Shown here: positions 1-8,589 of the stretch, in pieces
Layout of the letters: each line of letters begins with the position of its first letter
Numbering within the stretch: the first letter of the stretch is position 1
Origin: Streptomyces sp. NBC_00620
GTDB lineage: Bacteria; Actinomycetota; Actinomycetes; Streptomycetales; Streptomycetaceae
Length of the DNA stretch: 64,000 nucleotides
Direction of reading: 5' to 3'
Assembly (NCBI RefSeq): GCF_026341825.1
Contig: NZ_JAPENY010000002.1
Span: 248,001-312,000, forward strand
Notes under the pieces: model-generated
Told to the model about the DNA's origin: nothing
What the model saw: only the letters and a program-made list of their open reading frames with translations
Database searches by the model: none
Translations under genes and position numbers: made by a program

Positions 1-46
1 GCCCCCCAGGCACCCCGCAGCGACCCACGCGCGGAGGGGGGCGCGG

Positions 47-667
47 TCAGACCACTGCGCCCCGGCCGGGGTCGTCGCCGTCCTCGTCGTCGCTCTTCAT
101 GCGTGTCACCAGGGTGGCGAAACCGCCCAGGAAGCCGCCGATGCCGAGGGTGGCGAGCCACCAGGTCATGTCCCAGCCGAGCAGGATGGCCAGCAGGAGC
201 AGTACGGGGCCGCCCAGGACTGCCAGCCAGGCGAACTTGGCCGTGGTGTCGGCCGAGGGGAGCGGGGGCGGCTCGGGCGGTACGAAGTGGCCCTCGTCGG
301 TGTCGTCGAAGTCGTCGTCCGTGGACTCGGGGGCCTGGAAGTCACGCGGGCCGGCGACGCCGGGGGCGAAGGCCACGGAGCTGCCGAGGGGCTTCGCGGG
401 CGCGGTCTTGTCCCCGGTCTTGTCCTCGGGCTTGTCGTCCTGGCTTCGCTTCTCGCTGTCCGCGTCGTCGTTCGTCTCGGGCTCGAGAAGGGCCAGGTCT
501 TCCACCGACTTGAACGGTTTCGCGCCGGGCGGGTCCTTGGGCTCCTCGCCGTAACCGGACACGATCGCCTGCCAGGCGGCCTCCTCGTCGAAGGGCACGC
601 TCTGCTCATCGCCGAGGGGCACGCCCTTCTCCTCGGAATCGTCGCGGTCCGCCTCGTGCTCAGCCAC
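47..667 (-). CDS. Acidic membrane protein of unknown function
   Basis: A 206-residue protein I cannot assign. The first ~140 residues are rich in Asp, Glu, Ser and Pro and look disordered, ending in a proline-rich GHFVPPEPPPLP motif. Two hydrophobic segments follow (about residues 145-165 and 168-190), then a short acidic tail, so it is probably a membrane protein with a long soluble N-terminus. The GTG at 667 was chosen because it overlaps the stop of the upstream hydrolase gene by 8 bases, suggesting translational coupling. The frame stays open further upstream, but that part lies inside the hydrolase gene. The function is unknown; the pairing suggests a shared transcript only. Confidence 0.75.
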   Translation of the reverse strand: MAEHEADRDDSEEKGVPLGDEQSVPFDEEAAWQAIVSGYGEEPKDPPGAKPFKSVEDLALLEPETNDDADSEKRSQDDKPEDKTGDKTAPAKPLGSSVAFAPGVAGPRDFQAPESTDDDFDDTDEGHFVPPEPPPLPSADTTAKFAWLAVLGGPVLLLLAILLGWDMTWWLATLGIGGFLGGFATLVTRMKSDDEDGDDPGRGAVV

Positions 668-1469
668 CGGTGGCCGTCCCTTCCTGCTGAACCCCTCGAC
701 CAGTGTCGGACTCCTTGCCGACACCGGGTGCGAGCCGGCCGATGAACGCGTAGCTCTCCTCGAAGATCCGGTCCGCATCGTGGTCCAACGTCGCGACGTG
801 GTAGCTCTGTTCCAGCAGGATCTCCGTCACGTCCGTGGACGACACCCGGCTGAGGATCCGCTCCGAGTCGACCGGCGGCACCACGTGGTCCTGCGGGCTG
901 TGCAGGAGCAGCAGCGGCTGGGTGACCTGCGGCAGCTCGCCGTCCAGCAGGCGGTAGAAGTTGCGCATCGAGTGCGCCGCGTGCAGCGGCACCTTGTCGT
1001 AGCCGATCTCGGCGCTGCCTTCTTTGGCGATGTCGCTCGTGATGCCGGGCACCGTGCGCACGAAGTGCCGGAGCACCGGAAGGGCGTGCGCCGCCAGGCC
1101 GTGCACCTTGTTCGCGGGGTTGACGACGACGATGCCGCTCACCTCGTCCCCGTGCTTCGCAGCCAGCCGCAGGGCCAGCGCGCCGCCCATGGAGAGGCCG
1201 AAGACGAACACGTGGGCGCACCGCTCGCGGAGCGCGCGCAGCTCGCGGTCCACCTCGGCGTACCAGTCCTGCCAGCCGGTGAGCTGCATGTCCTCCCAGC
1301 GCGTGCCGTGCCCGGGCAGCAGCGGCAGCGCGACGGTGAGACCGCGCTCGGCGAGATACTCCGCCCAGGGGCGCAGCGACTGCGGGGAACCGGTGAAACC
1401 GTGGCACAGAAGGACGCCGACCTCTCCGCCTTCATGGCGGAACGGCTCGGCTCCAGGAAGGACCGGCAC
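660..1469 (-). CDS. Alpha/beta hydrolase (carboxylesterase / monoacylglycerol lipase-like)
   Basis: A 269-residue cytoplasmic serine hydrolase of the Est30 / monoacylglycerol lipase type. The oxyanion-hole region is LLCHGFTGSPQSL near residue 22. The nucleophile elbow is GLSMGG near residue 95. An Asp in SPQDHVVPP and a His in SYHVATLDHD complete a plausible Ser-Asp-His triad, and the length is normal for the family. It probably cleaves short-chain or glycerol esters, but the substrate cannot be read from the sequence. It is divergent from the PlsC-like acyltransferase gene across a gap of about 160 bases, so lipid ester turnover is a reasonable but unproven theme. Confidence 0.85.
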   Translation of the reverse strand: MPVLPGAEPFRHEGGEVGVLLCHGFTGSPQSLRPWAEYLAERGLTVALPLLPGHGTRWEDMQLTGWQDWYAEVDRELRALRERCAHVFVFGLSMGGALALRLAAKHGDEVSGIVVVNPANKVHGLAAHALPVLRHFVRTVPGITSDIAKEGSAEIGYDKVPLHAAHSMRNFYRLLDGELPQVTQPLLLLHSPQDHVVPPVDSERILSRVSSTDVTEILLEQSYHVATLDHDADRIFEESYAFIGRLAPGVGKESDTGRGVQQEGTATGG

Positions 1470-1629
1470 CTTCGGTCTCCTGTTCGTGAGACGGGCGGAA
1501 GCAAGAAATCGCCCCGGGACTTCGAGGCGTACTTCACCGTACGCGACCGCACTGACACCGACCAGGGTCGTCGGGGCCTTTGACAGTGCTCCGGGTTAAG
1601 GTCTGACCTACGACACAGGAGGCACTCGG

Positions 1630-2439
1630 TTGATCTACGGCGCAATGAAGTTTTCCATCGGAGGGCCGCTGAAGCTCGCCTTCAGACCCTGGGTGGAAGG
1701 CCTCGAGAACATCCCCGCCGAGGGCCCCGCCATTCTGGCGAGCAATCATCTGTCGTTCTCGGACTCGTTCTTCCTGCCCGCGGTCCTCGACCGCAAGGTC
1801 ACCTTCATCGCGAAGGCCGAGTACTTCACGACGCCCGGCATCAAGGGCCGGATGACCGCCGCCTTCTTCAAGGGCGTCGGCCAGCTCCCCGTGGACCGCT
1901 CCGGTGCGCGCGGCGCGGGCGAGGCGGCCGTCAAGAGCGGTATCGGCGTCGTCGAGCGCGGTGAGTTGTTCGGCATCTACCCGGAGGGCACACGCTCGCC
2001 CGACGGCCGTCTCTACCGCGGCAAACCCGGCGGCCTCGCGCGCGTGGCGCTCGCCACCGGAGCGCCCGTCATCCCGGTCGCGATGATCGACACCGAGAAG
2101 ATCCAGCCGCCGGGCAAGGTGATGCCCAAGCTGATGCGCCCGGGCATCCGCATCGGCAAGCCGCTCGACTTCAGCCGCTACAACGGCATGGAGCACGACC
2201 GTTTCGTGCTGCGCGCCGTGACCGACGAGGTCATGTACGAAATCATGAAGCTCTCCGGCCAGGAGTACGTCGACGTGTACGCGACGGCCGCCAAGCGGCA
2301 GCTCGCGGAGGCGGCGAAGGCCGAGAAGCAGGCGCACAAGGAAGCCGAACAGGCACAGAAGCAGGCGGAGAAGGACGCGACGGCCGCCGAGGCCGAAGCG
2401 GCTGCCTCGGCAGCCGACACGGAACGGGCCGGCTCCTAG
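1630..2439 (+). CDS. plsC: 1-acyl-sn-glycerol-3-phosphate acyltransferase family protein
   Basis: A 269-residue PlsC/AGPAT-family acyltransferase that would transfer an acyl chain to lysophosphatidic acid at the membrane. The HX4D catalytic motif is NHLSFSD (His40, Asp45), and the acceptor motif is YPEGTRSPDG near residue 118. The C-terminal ~45 residues are an Ala/Lys/Glu-rich helix (AEAAKAEKQAHKEAEQAQK), probably a coiled coil or membrane-surface helix. The TTG at 1630 was chosen because AGGAGG ends 7 bases before it; ATG 1645 is the alternative. The substrate assignment rests on family membership, and actinobacterial genomes carry several paralogues. Confidence 0.88.
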   Translation: MIYGAMKFSIGGPLKLAFRPWVEGLENIPAEGPAILASNHLSFSDSFFLPAVLDRKVTFIAKAEYFTTPGIKGRMTAAFFKGVGQLPVDRSGARGAGEAAVKSGIGVVERGELFGIYPEGTRSPDGRLYRGKPGGLARVALATGAPVIPVAMIDTEKIQPPGKVMPKLMRPGIRIGKPLDFSRYNGMEHDRFVLRAVTDEVMYEIMKLSGQEYVDVYATAAKRQLAEAAKAEKQAHKEAEQAQKQAEKDATAAEAEAAASAADTERAGS

Positions 2440-2461
2440 GCGAGTCCGTCAGGGGTATGGG

Positions 2462-3733
2462 GTGGGGGACATGGCCAAGCGCGAGCGAGTCATGAGGATG
2501 TCGGTCGAGCAGCCGCTGTGGCGTGCGCTCAGCGGCTACCGCGTGCTGACGATGCTGTACGCGACCGGGCTCTTCGCCACCGCGTACGACGAGTTCGCCC
2601 GGCCCTGGGTTGCCATCGTCTACTACGTCGTCCTGTTCGTGTGGACCATCGCGACCCTTCCCAGGGTCGCCAACGCGGCCAGCTGCACCAAGCGGTTCCT
2701 CGCCGCCGACCTGACCATCGCGCTCACCGGCATCCTGCTCACCCGGGTCGCCGACAGCGCGGCCCGGATAGACGCGGGCGGTCCGACCCTGCCGTCGATA
2801 TGGACCGCCGGCTCCGTCCTGGCGTTCGCGATCAAGGGCGGCTGGCGCTGGGCGGCGTTCGCCTCCACGCTCGTCGCGGCCGCCAACCTCGTCCACCGCG
2901 GCGCCCCGACCCGCGACACCATCCACAATGTGCTCCTCGTCTGGGTCGCCTCCATCGCCATCGGATACGTCGTCGAGGTCGCCCGGGCCTCCGAGCTCAC
3001 CCTCGCCCGCGCCCTGGAGATCGAGGCCGCGACCCGCGAACGGGAACGCCTGGCCCGCGACATCCACGACGGCGTACTCCAGGTCCTCGCCATGGTGCAG
3101 CGGCGTGCTTCCGCCCTCGGCGGCGAGACCGCCGAGCTGGGCCGGATGGCCGGTGAGCAGGAGGTGGCGCTGCGCACGCTGGTCTCGGGCGGCCTGGTGC
3201 CCGTCTCCCGGGTGTCCGAGGACGCCGCGCTCGGTGCCGTCGTACGAGCCGTCGAAGAACCGGGCGACGACGAGGACCCCACGGGCCCCGTGGACCTGCG
3301 CGGGCTCCTCGCCCCGTACGCCACCGCGCGCGTGACGCTCTCCGAGCCCGGCGCACCCGTGCCGCTCGCCCCGGCCGCCGCCAAGGAGCTGGCCGCCGCT
3401 GTCGGTGCCGCCCTGGACAATGTCCGCAAGCACGCGGGTGCGGACGCCAGGGCCTGGATCCTGGTCGAGGACGAGCCGGACGCGGTGATCGTGACCGTGC
3501 GCGACGACGGCCCCGGCATCCCGGAGGGGCGGCTCGCCCAGGCCGAGGGGGAGGGGCGGCTCGGCGTGGCCCTGTCGATCCGCGGCCGGCTGCGTGAGAT
3601 CGGCGGCGCGGCCGAGCTGATCTCGGTCCCGGGGCAGGGCACGGAGGTCGAGCTGAAAGTGCCGAAGGCGCCGAAGGATTCGAAGGCGCCCAAGGGTTCG
3701 AAGGTTTCACGGGGGAAGGCGGAGCGAGCATGA
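2462..3733 (+). CDS. macS: Two-component sensor histidine kinase MacS
   Basis: A 423-residue membrane histidine kinase. Residues ~20-175 contain several hydrophobic segments (the DUF5931-type sensor region). A HisKA_3 dimerisation box follows, with the phosphoacceptor in RERERLARDIHDG (His202), then the N box LDNVRKHAG and G box DDGPGIPEG of the ATPase domain. The tail is a Lys/Pro/Ser repeat (KAPKDSKAPKGSK). The stop overlaps the macR start by 4 bases, so the two are coupled. In Streptomyces this pair is known as MacRS, linked to morphology, antibiotic production and membrane-protein genes. The signal is not apparent from the sequence. ATG 2471 is an equally possible start. Confidence 0.88.
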   Translation: MGDMAKRERVMRMSVEQPLWRALSGYRVLTMLYATGLFATAYDEFARPWVAIVYYVVLFVWTIATLPRVANAASCTKRFLAADLTIALTGILLTRVADSAARIDAGGPTLPSIWTAGSVLAFAIKGGWRWAAFASTLVAAANLVHRGAPTRDTIHNVLLVWVASIAIGYVVEVARASELTLARALEIEAATRERERLARDIHDGVLQVLAMVQRRASALGGETAELGRMAGEQEVALRTLVSGGLVPVSRVSEDAALGAVVRAVEEPGDDEDPTGPVDLRGLLAPYATARVTLSEPGAPVPLAPAAAKELAAAVGAALDNVRKHAGADARAWILVEDEPDAVIVTVRDDGPGIPEGRLAQAEGEGRLGVALSIRGRLREIGGAAELISVPGQGTEVELKVPKAPKDSKAPKGSKVSRGKAERA

Positions 3734-4410
3734 GTGAGCAGCACGAGGGTTCGATCAAGGTCATGGTGGTGGACGACCACCCCATGTGGCGCGATGCCGT
3801 CGCCCGCGACCTCGCCGAGGCCGGCTTCGACGTCGTCGCCACCGCGGGCGACGGCGAGCAGGCCGTGCGCCGCGCCCAGGCCGCTGCGCCCGACGTCCTC
3901 GTCCTCGACCTGAACCTGCCCGCCAAGCCCGGCGTCCAGGTCTGCAAGGAACTGGTCGGCGCCAACCCGGCGCTGCGCGTCCTCGTCCTGTCGGCCAGTG
4001 GTGAGCACGCCGACGTCCTGGAGGCGGTCAAGTCCGGCGCGACGGGCTATCTGCTCAAGTCGGCGTCCACGGCGGAGCTGACCGACGCGGTGCGCCGCAC
4101 GGCCGTCGGCGACCCGGTGTTCACACCGGGCCTCGCCGGACTGGTCCTCGGCGAGTACCGCCGGCTCGCCTCCGACCCCGGACCCGCCACGGGCGGCGAC
4201 GAGCCCAGGGCACCGCAGCTCACCGACCGCGAGACCGAGGTGCTCCGCCTGGTCGCCAAGGGCCTCAGCTACAAGCAGATCGCCGAGCGCCTGGTCATCT
4301 CCCACCGCACGGTCCAGAACCACGTGCAGAACACCCTGGGCAAGCTCCAACTCCACAACCGTGTGGAGCTCGTTCGCTACGCCATAGAGCGCGGACTGGA
4401 CGACGCGTAA
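3730..4410 (+). CDS. macR: Two-component response regulator MacR (LuxR family)
   Basis: A 226-residue NarL/LuxR-type response regulator. The receiver domain spans residues 8-125 with acidic pocket VVDDHPMW and phosphoacceptor Asp60 in VLVLDLNLP. The LuxR-type HTH occupies residues ~160-222, beginning LTDRETEVLRLVAKG and with recognition helix SHRTVQNHVQNTL. Its ATG overlaps the macS stop (ATGA), which fixes the start. Phosphorylated MacR is expected to bind a TGAGTAC-N2-GTACTCA palindrome, a consensus I recall from the S. coelicolor MacRS work; a similar site lies at 26678-26693. A hairpin follows the stop. Confidence 0.9.
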   Translation: MSEQHEGSIKVMVVDDHPMWRDAVARDLAEAGFDVVATAGDGEQAVRRAQAAAPDVLVLDLNLPAKPGVQVCKELVGANPALRVLVLSASGEHADVLEAVKSGATGYLLKSASTAELTDAVRRTAVGDPVFTPGLAGLVLGEYRRLASDPGPATGGDEPRAPQLTDRETEVLRLVAKGLSYKQIAERLVISHRTVQNHVQNTLGKLQLHNRVELVRYAIERGLDDA

Positions 4411-4420
4411 ACCACGGGTT

Positions 4421-4444
4421 ACCCACCTTCGAGTGAAGGTGGGT
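4421..4444 (+). terminator. Hairpin after macSR
   Basis: Arms ACCCACCTTC and GAAGGTGGGT pair perfectly around a GAGT loop, 10 bases after the macR stop. There is no U-run, which is normal for Streptomyces terminators. It probably separates macSR from pfkA. Confidence 0.6.
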
Positions 4445-4553
4445 GATCAACTCCCGCACAATTCACCGGAATTGACCTTCCGCACCATACTGAAGTGACC
4501 TGGATCACTATTAGCGTGAGTCCCGTCAGCCAACCATGGCGAAGGGACTTTCC

Positions 4554-5582
4554 ATGCGGGTCGGAGTACTGACCGGAGGCGGCGACTGCCCCGGGCTCAA
4601 CGCCGTCATCCGGGGCATCGTCCGCAAGGGCGTGCAGGAGTACGGCTATGACTTCGTCGGCTTCCGGGACGGCTGGCGGGGTCCGCTCGAGGGCGACACC
4701 GTCCAGCTCGACATCCCGGCCGTGCGCGGCATCCTGCCCCGCGGCGGCACCATCCTCGGCTCCTCGCGCACCAATCCGCTCAAGGTCGAGAACGGCATCC
4801 GCCGGATCAAGGAGACCCTCGCCAAGCAGGATGTCGAGGCGCTCATCGCGATCGGCGGCGAGGACACGCTCGGTGTGGCCGCGCGCCTCACCGACGAGTA
4901 CGGCGTCCCCGTCGTCGGCGTACCGAAGACCATCGACAACGACCTGTCCGCCACCGACTACACCTTCGGCTTCGACACCGCCGTCAACATCGCCACCGAG
5001 GCGATCGACCGGCTGCACACCACCGCCGAGTCGCACATGCGCGTGCTCGTCTGCGAGGTGATGGGGAGGCACGCGGGCTGGATCGCCCTCCACTCGGGCC
5101 TCGCGGGCGGCGCGAACGTCATCCTCATCCCCGAGCAGCGCTTCGACGTGGAACAGGTCTGCTCCTGGGTGACCTCTCGCTTCAAGGCCTCGTACGCCCC
5201 GATCGTGGTCGTCGCCGAGGGTGCCATGCCCAAGGACGGCGACGTGGTCCTCAAGGACGGCACGCTCGACTCCTTCGGACACGTCCGGCTCTCCGGTGTC
5301 GGCGAGTGGCTGGCCAAGGAGATCGAGAGGCGCACCGGCAAGGAGGCCAGGACCACGGTCCTCGGGCACGTCCAGCGCGGCGGCACCCCCAGTGCCTTCG
5401 ACCGCTGGCTCGCCACCCGCTTCGGCCTGCACGCCATCGAGGCCGTCCGGGACGGCGACTTCGGCAAGATGGTCGCCCTGCGCGGCACGGACATCGTCCG
5501 CGTCCCGATCGCGGAGGCCACGGCCAAGCTGAAGACGGTGGACCCGAAGCTGTACGAGGAGGTCGGGGTCTTCTTCGGCTGA
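4554..5582 (+). CDS. pfkA: 6-phosphofructokinase (group III; PPi-type active-site residues)
   Basis: A 342-residue phosphofructokinase catalysing phosphorylation of fructose 6-phosphate in glycolysis. Visible motifs are LTGGGDCPGLN at the N-terminus, the catalytic PKTIDND near residue 124, EVMGRHAGW and the effector/substrate region GHVQRGG. ATG 4554 was chosen over ATG 4536 because GAAGGGA lies just upstream and MRVGVLTGGG is the family N-terminus. The phosphoryl-donor loop reads GGEDT (Asp104) and position 125 is Lys. In E. coli the equivalents are Gly104 and Gly124, and Asp/Lys are the residues linked to pyrophosphate use. The donor is therefore uncertain: ATP by genus annotation habit, PPi by residue signature. 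Confidence 0.92.
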   Translation: MRVGVLTGGGDCPGLNAVIRGIVRKGVQEYGYDFVGFRDGWRGPLEGDTVQLDIPAVRGILPRGGTILGSSRTNPLKVENGIRRIKETLAKQDVEALIAIGGEDTLGVAARLTDEYGVPVVGVPKTIDNDLSATDYTFGFDTAVNIATEAIDRLHTTAESHMRVLVCEVMGRHAGWIALHSGLAGGANVILIPEQRFDVEQVCSWVTSRFKASYAPIVVVAEGAMPKDGDVVLKDGTLDSFGHVRLSGVGEWLAKEIERRTGKEARTTVLGHVQRGGTPSAFDRWLATRFGLHAIEAVRDGDFGKMVALRGTDIVRVPIAEATAKLKTVDPKLYEEVGVFFG

Positions 5583-5647
5583 GGAGGCTGAGGCGGCTGG
5601 GGCGGCCGAGTCCGCGGGTCCTGCCGCTCCGTTGACCCGGCGACCTG

Positions 5648-5679
5648 GGGTTATGGGCCGTATATTCGGCCCATAACCC
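5648..5679. promoter_or_regulatory. Perfect 13-bp inverted repeat upstream of the 2-hydroxyacid dehydrogenase gene
   Basis: Arms GGGTTATGGGCCG (5648-5660) and CGGCCCATAACCC (5667-5679) flank TATATT. The element ends 19 bases before the GTG of the dehydrogenase gene and 66 bases after the pfkA stop. It could be a repressor operator, a leader hairpin or a terminator. Its AT-rich centre, lack of a U-run and position close to the start codon favour an operator. A TTGACC hexamer at 5632-5637 is too far from TATATT (23 bases) to make a normal promoter. Confidence 0.55.
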
Positions 5680-5698
5680 TCCAGGACGGGAGTAGCCG

Positions 5699-6694
5699 GT
5701 GGAGATTCTGGCGTTCGGTGTGCAGGCCGACGAGAAGCCCCTGATCCAGAAGGCCTTCGCGGGACACCACGACGTCCGCTGCCTCGACGTCTTCCTGACC
5801 GAGGACACCGCTCCCATCGCGGCCGGCCACGAGATCATCTCCACCAGCGTCAACTGCGGCCTCGGCCACCACGTCCTGCAGACCCTCGCGGCCGGCGGCA
5901 CGCAGATGATCGCCCAGCGCTCCACCGGCTTCAACAACATCGACCTCGACGTAGCCGAGCGCCTCGGCATGACCGCCGCACGGGTCTCGTACTACTCGCC
6001 GTACTCGGTCGCCGAGTTCGCCTGGACCCTCGGTATGGCCGTCAACCGCCGTATCGTCCGCGCCGCCATCCGCACCCGCGACTTCGACTTCCGCCTCGAC
6101 GGCTTGATGGGCCGCGACATGCACGGCCGCACCGCGGGCGTCCTCGGCACCGGCAAGATCGGCGAGGCGTTCACCCGGATCGCCCACGGCTTCGGCATGA
6201 ACCTGCTCGGCTGGGACGTCGCCGAGAACCCGGCCTGCGTGGACCTCGGCATGAAGTACGTCCCCAAGGAGCAGCTCTTCGCCGAGTCCGACCTGATCAC
6301 CCTGCACGTCCCGCTCATGCCCGAGACGCAGCGGCTCATCGACGCCGCCGCGCTGCGCACGATGAAGGACGACGCGATCCTCGTGAACTCCAGCCGCGGC
6401 GGCCTGATCGACACCGCGGCCCTCGTCGACCAACTGCGCGAGGGCCGCTTCACGGGCGTCGGCCTCGACGTGTACGAGGCGGAAGCCGGGCTCTTCTTCC
6501 TCGACAAGTCCCTGGAGGCCGTCGAGGACGACACCCTGGCCCGCCTCGTCACCTTCCCGAACGTCCTGGTCACCTCCCACCAGGCGTACTACACCGTGGA
6601 CGCCGTCGGCCAGATCATCGACACCACCCTGAGCAACGTCCTGGACTACACCGCGGGCCGCCGCTCGGAGAACGTGCTGGTCCCGCGCAGCTGA
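5699..6694 (+). CDS. D-2-hydroxyacid dehydrogenase (D-lactate dehydrogenase family)
   Basis: A 331-residue NAD-dependent D-2-hydroxyacid dehydrogenase, closest by eye to fermentative D-lactate dehydrogenase (LdhA). It has the nucleotide-binding GVLGTGKIG near residue 150, the catalytic Arg in LVNSSRGGLID, the Glu in GLDVYEAEAG and the catalytic His in TSHQAYYT. It would interconvert pyruvate and D-lactate, placing it after pfkA in sugar catabolism. The start is GTG 5699, with GGACGGGAG upstream. Its 3' end overlaps the convergent trpEG gene by 49 bases. The palindrome at 5648-5679 may control it. Confidence 0.87.
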   Translation: MEILAFGVQADEKPLIQKAFAGHHDVRCLDVFLTEDTAPIAAGHEIISTSVNCGLGHHVLQTLAAGGTQMIAQRSTGFNNIDLDVAERLGMTAARVSYYSPYSVAEFAWTLGMAVNRRIVRAAIRTRDFDFRLDGLMGRDMHGRTAGVLGTGKIGEAFTRIAHGFGMNLLGWDVAENPACVDLGMKYVPKEQLFAESDLITLHVPLMPETQRLIDAAALRTMKDDAILVNSSRGGLIDTAALVDQLREGRFTGVGLDVYEAEAGLFFLDKSLEAVEDDTLARLVTFPNVLVTSHQAYYTVDAVGQIIDTTLSNVLDYTAGRRSENVLVPRS

Positions 6695-8526
6695 CCCAGC
6701 AACTCCCGTACGATCCCGGTGCCGCGCAGCGTCAGCACCGACTCCGGGTGGAACTGGACGCCGGCGAACCCCGGCCCTCTCAGCGCGTGGACCTCGCCCG
6801 TGCCGCTGCGGCTGACCTCGACGCCATGGGCCGCCAGCTCGGCAGCCGTCTCGTCGTCGCACCGCGCCACGAAGCTGTTGTAGAAGCCGACGGTCTCCGG
6901 CCGCCCGAAGAGGTCGACCTCGGTCTGCGCGCCCTGGTAGGGCACCTCCTTGCGCACGATCTCCAGCCCCAGTTCGGCCGCGATCAGCTCATGGCCGAGG
7001 CAGACGCCGAGCACGCCGTGGCGGTGGGTGCGCAGGACCTCGGCGGTGAGCCCGCGCAGGAAACGCATCTTGGGGTCGTCGACATCGCCCGGATCACCGG
7101 GCCCCGGACCCAGGATCAGCGGCCCCTCATGGGCGAGCACGACCTCCCGCAGCCCGGGCTCGTCGTACCGCCGCACGGTCACGTCAAGGCCCGACGACCG
7201 CAGCACATGCGCGAGCATCGCCGTGAACGTGTCCTCGCCGTCCACGACCAGGGCGTGCCCCTCCAGCGCGTCGGTCCGCTCCTGCATCCGCAGCCAGAAC
7301 GGCGCCAGTGAGCCCCGTCGCCCGTCGAGCGCCGCCTGCACCCGCGGATCGTCGGCCATCTTCGGCCGTACGCCCTCCTCGCGCGGCCTGCCTTCGAGGA
7401 CCCCCAGAGCCGCCAGGACTCCCGCCGCCTTCGCATGCGTCTCGGCGACCTCGCTCGCCGGATCCGACCCCCGGACGAGGGTGGCGCCGACCGGCACCCG
7501 CAGCCGCCCGTCTGCGTCGATGTCGGCGGTCCGGATGAGGATGGGGGAGTCGAGGGTCTGGGCCCCGCCCGCGTCCCGTCCGACGAGGGCAAGGGCGCCC
7601 GCGTAGTAGCCGCGTCCGCCGACCTCGTGGCGCTCGATGACCCGGCACGCGTTCTGCACCGGCGACCCGGTCACGGTGGCGGCGAACATGGTCTCGCGCA
7701 GAACCTCCCGTACGTCCAGCGACGACCGGCCCCGCAACTCGTACTCGGTGTGCGCGAGATGGGCCATCTCCTTGAGCCGCGGCCCGATCACCACCCCGCC
7801 CATGTCACCGACCGTGCACATCATCTTGAGCTCCTCGTCGACGACCATCGAGAGCTCCTCGATCTCCTTGCCGTCGGCGAGGAAGGCGAGCAGATCCTCG
7901 GGCGTCGGACCCCCGGCCGGGTAGCGGTACGTCCCGCTGATCGGGTTCATGACGACCGTGCCGCCCGCCATCCGCACGTGCACCTCGGGACTCGCCCCGA
8001 CCAGCGTCCGCTCCCCGGTGTGCACGACATACGTCCAGTACGCGCCCCGCTCACCGACGAGCAGCCGTCGGAAGAGGGCCAGCGCGTCGGCCTTCCCGAA
8101 CCCCGGGATCTGCCCCTCGTACGTACGACGGATGACGAAGTTCGCGCCCTCGCCGCTTCCGATCTCCTCGTGGAGCACGCGCCCGACGATCCTCGCGTAC
8201 TCCTCGTCGGCGACGTCGAAGCCGCCGCCCTCGACCCGCACGTCGTGCGACGGCAGCTCCGCCAGGGCGCGCTCCAGCGGCAGTTCGTACGTCTCCTGCG
8301 GGGTCAGTACCGCGAGCGGTGTGCCGTCGTCGCGGACGTCGAAGCCGCGCTCCCTGATCTGGCGGAAGGGGATCAGCGCGAGGCCCTCGTCGGGGAGGTC
8401 GGCGAGGCGGTCGTACGTGCTGACCGGGCCGAGCAGGACCTCGACCACGTCATGGTCGTGACCGGGTGTGCGGCGGCGCAGCAGGGCGAACGGACGGGGA
8501 TCGTCCAGCAGATCGAGCAGGTTCAT
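6646..8526 (-). CDS. trpEG: Fused anthranilate synthase (TrpE-TrpG)
   Basis: A 626-residue fusion that makes anthranilate from chorismate and glutamine, the first step of tryptophan synthesis. Residues ~1-420 form the chorismate-binding TrpE part (NPISGTYRYPAGG, DEELKMMCTVGDMGG, TVTGSPVQNA). Residues ~435-626 form the glutamine amidotransferase, with nucleophile Cys in GVCLGHELIA and His-Glu in GVQFHPESVLT. ATG 8526 is the start because upstream in-frame sequence is the attenuator region. The N-terminus reads FALLRRRTPG where feedback-inhibited TrpE proteins have an LLES element, so end-product inhibition may be weak or differently built. A leader peptide gene and attenuator lie directly upstream. 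Confidence 0.93.
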   Translation of the reverse strand: MNLLDLLDDPRPFALLRRRTPGHDHDVVEVLLGPVSTYDRLADLPDEGLALIPFRQIRERGFDVRDDGTPLAVLTPQETYELPLERALAELPSHDVRVEGGGFDVADEEYARIVGRVLHEEIGSGEGANFVIRRTYEGQIPGFGKADALALFRRLLVGERGAYWTYVVHTGERTLVGASPEVHVRMAGGTVVMNPISGTYRYPAGGPTPEDLLAFLADGKEIEELSMVVDEELKMMCTVGDMGGVVIGPRLKEMAHLAHTEYELRGRSSLDVREVLRETMFAATVTGSPVQNACRVIERHEVGGRGYYAGALALVGRDAGGAQTLDSPILIRTADIDADGRLRVPVGATLVRGSDPASEVAETHAKAAGVLAALGVLEGRPREEGVRPKMADDPRVQAALDGRRGSLAPFWLRMQERTDALEGHALVVDGEDTFTAMLAHVLRSSGLDVTVRRYDEPGLREVVLAHEGPLILGPGPGDPGDVDDPKMRFLRGLTAEVLRTHRHGVLGVCLGHELIAAELGLEIVRKEVPYQGAQTEVDLFGRPETVGFYNSFVARCDDETAAELAAHGVEVSRSGTGEVHALRGPGFAGVQFHPESVLTLRGTGIVRELLGQLRGTSTFSERRPAV

Positions 8527-8589
8527 CGGTCCTGTTCCTTCTCGGTGAGGTCTGACCGACTCAGAGAGGAACGGGCTCCGGGAAACGCC

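Noticed and set aside
2623-4356. Minus-strand frame opposite macS/macR
   Set aside because: Antisense shadow; Arg/Ser/Pro-rich translation without domains.
5632-5666. Promoter TTGACC with TATATT ahead of the dehydrogenase gene
   Set aside because: The 23-base spacing is too long for a normal sigma-70-type promoter.
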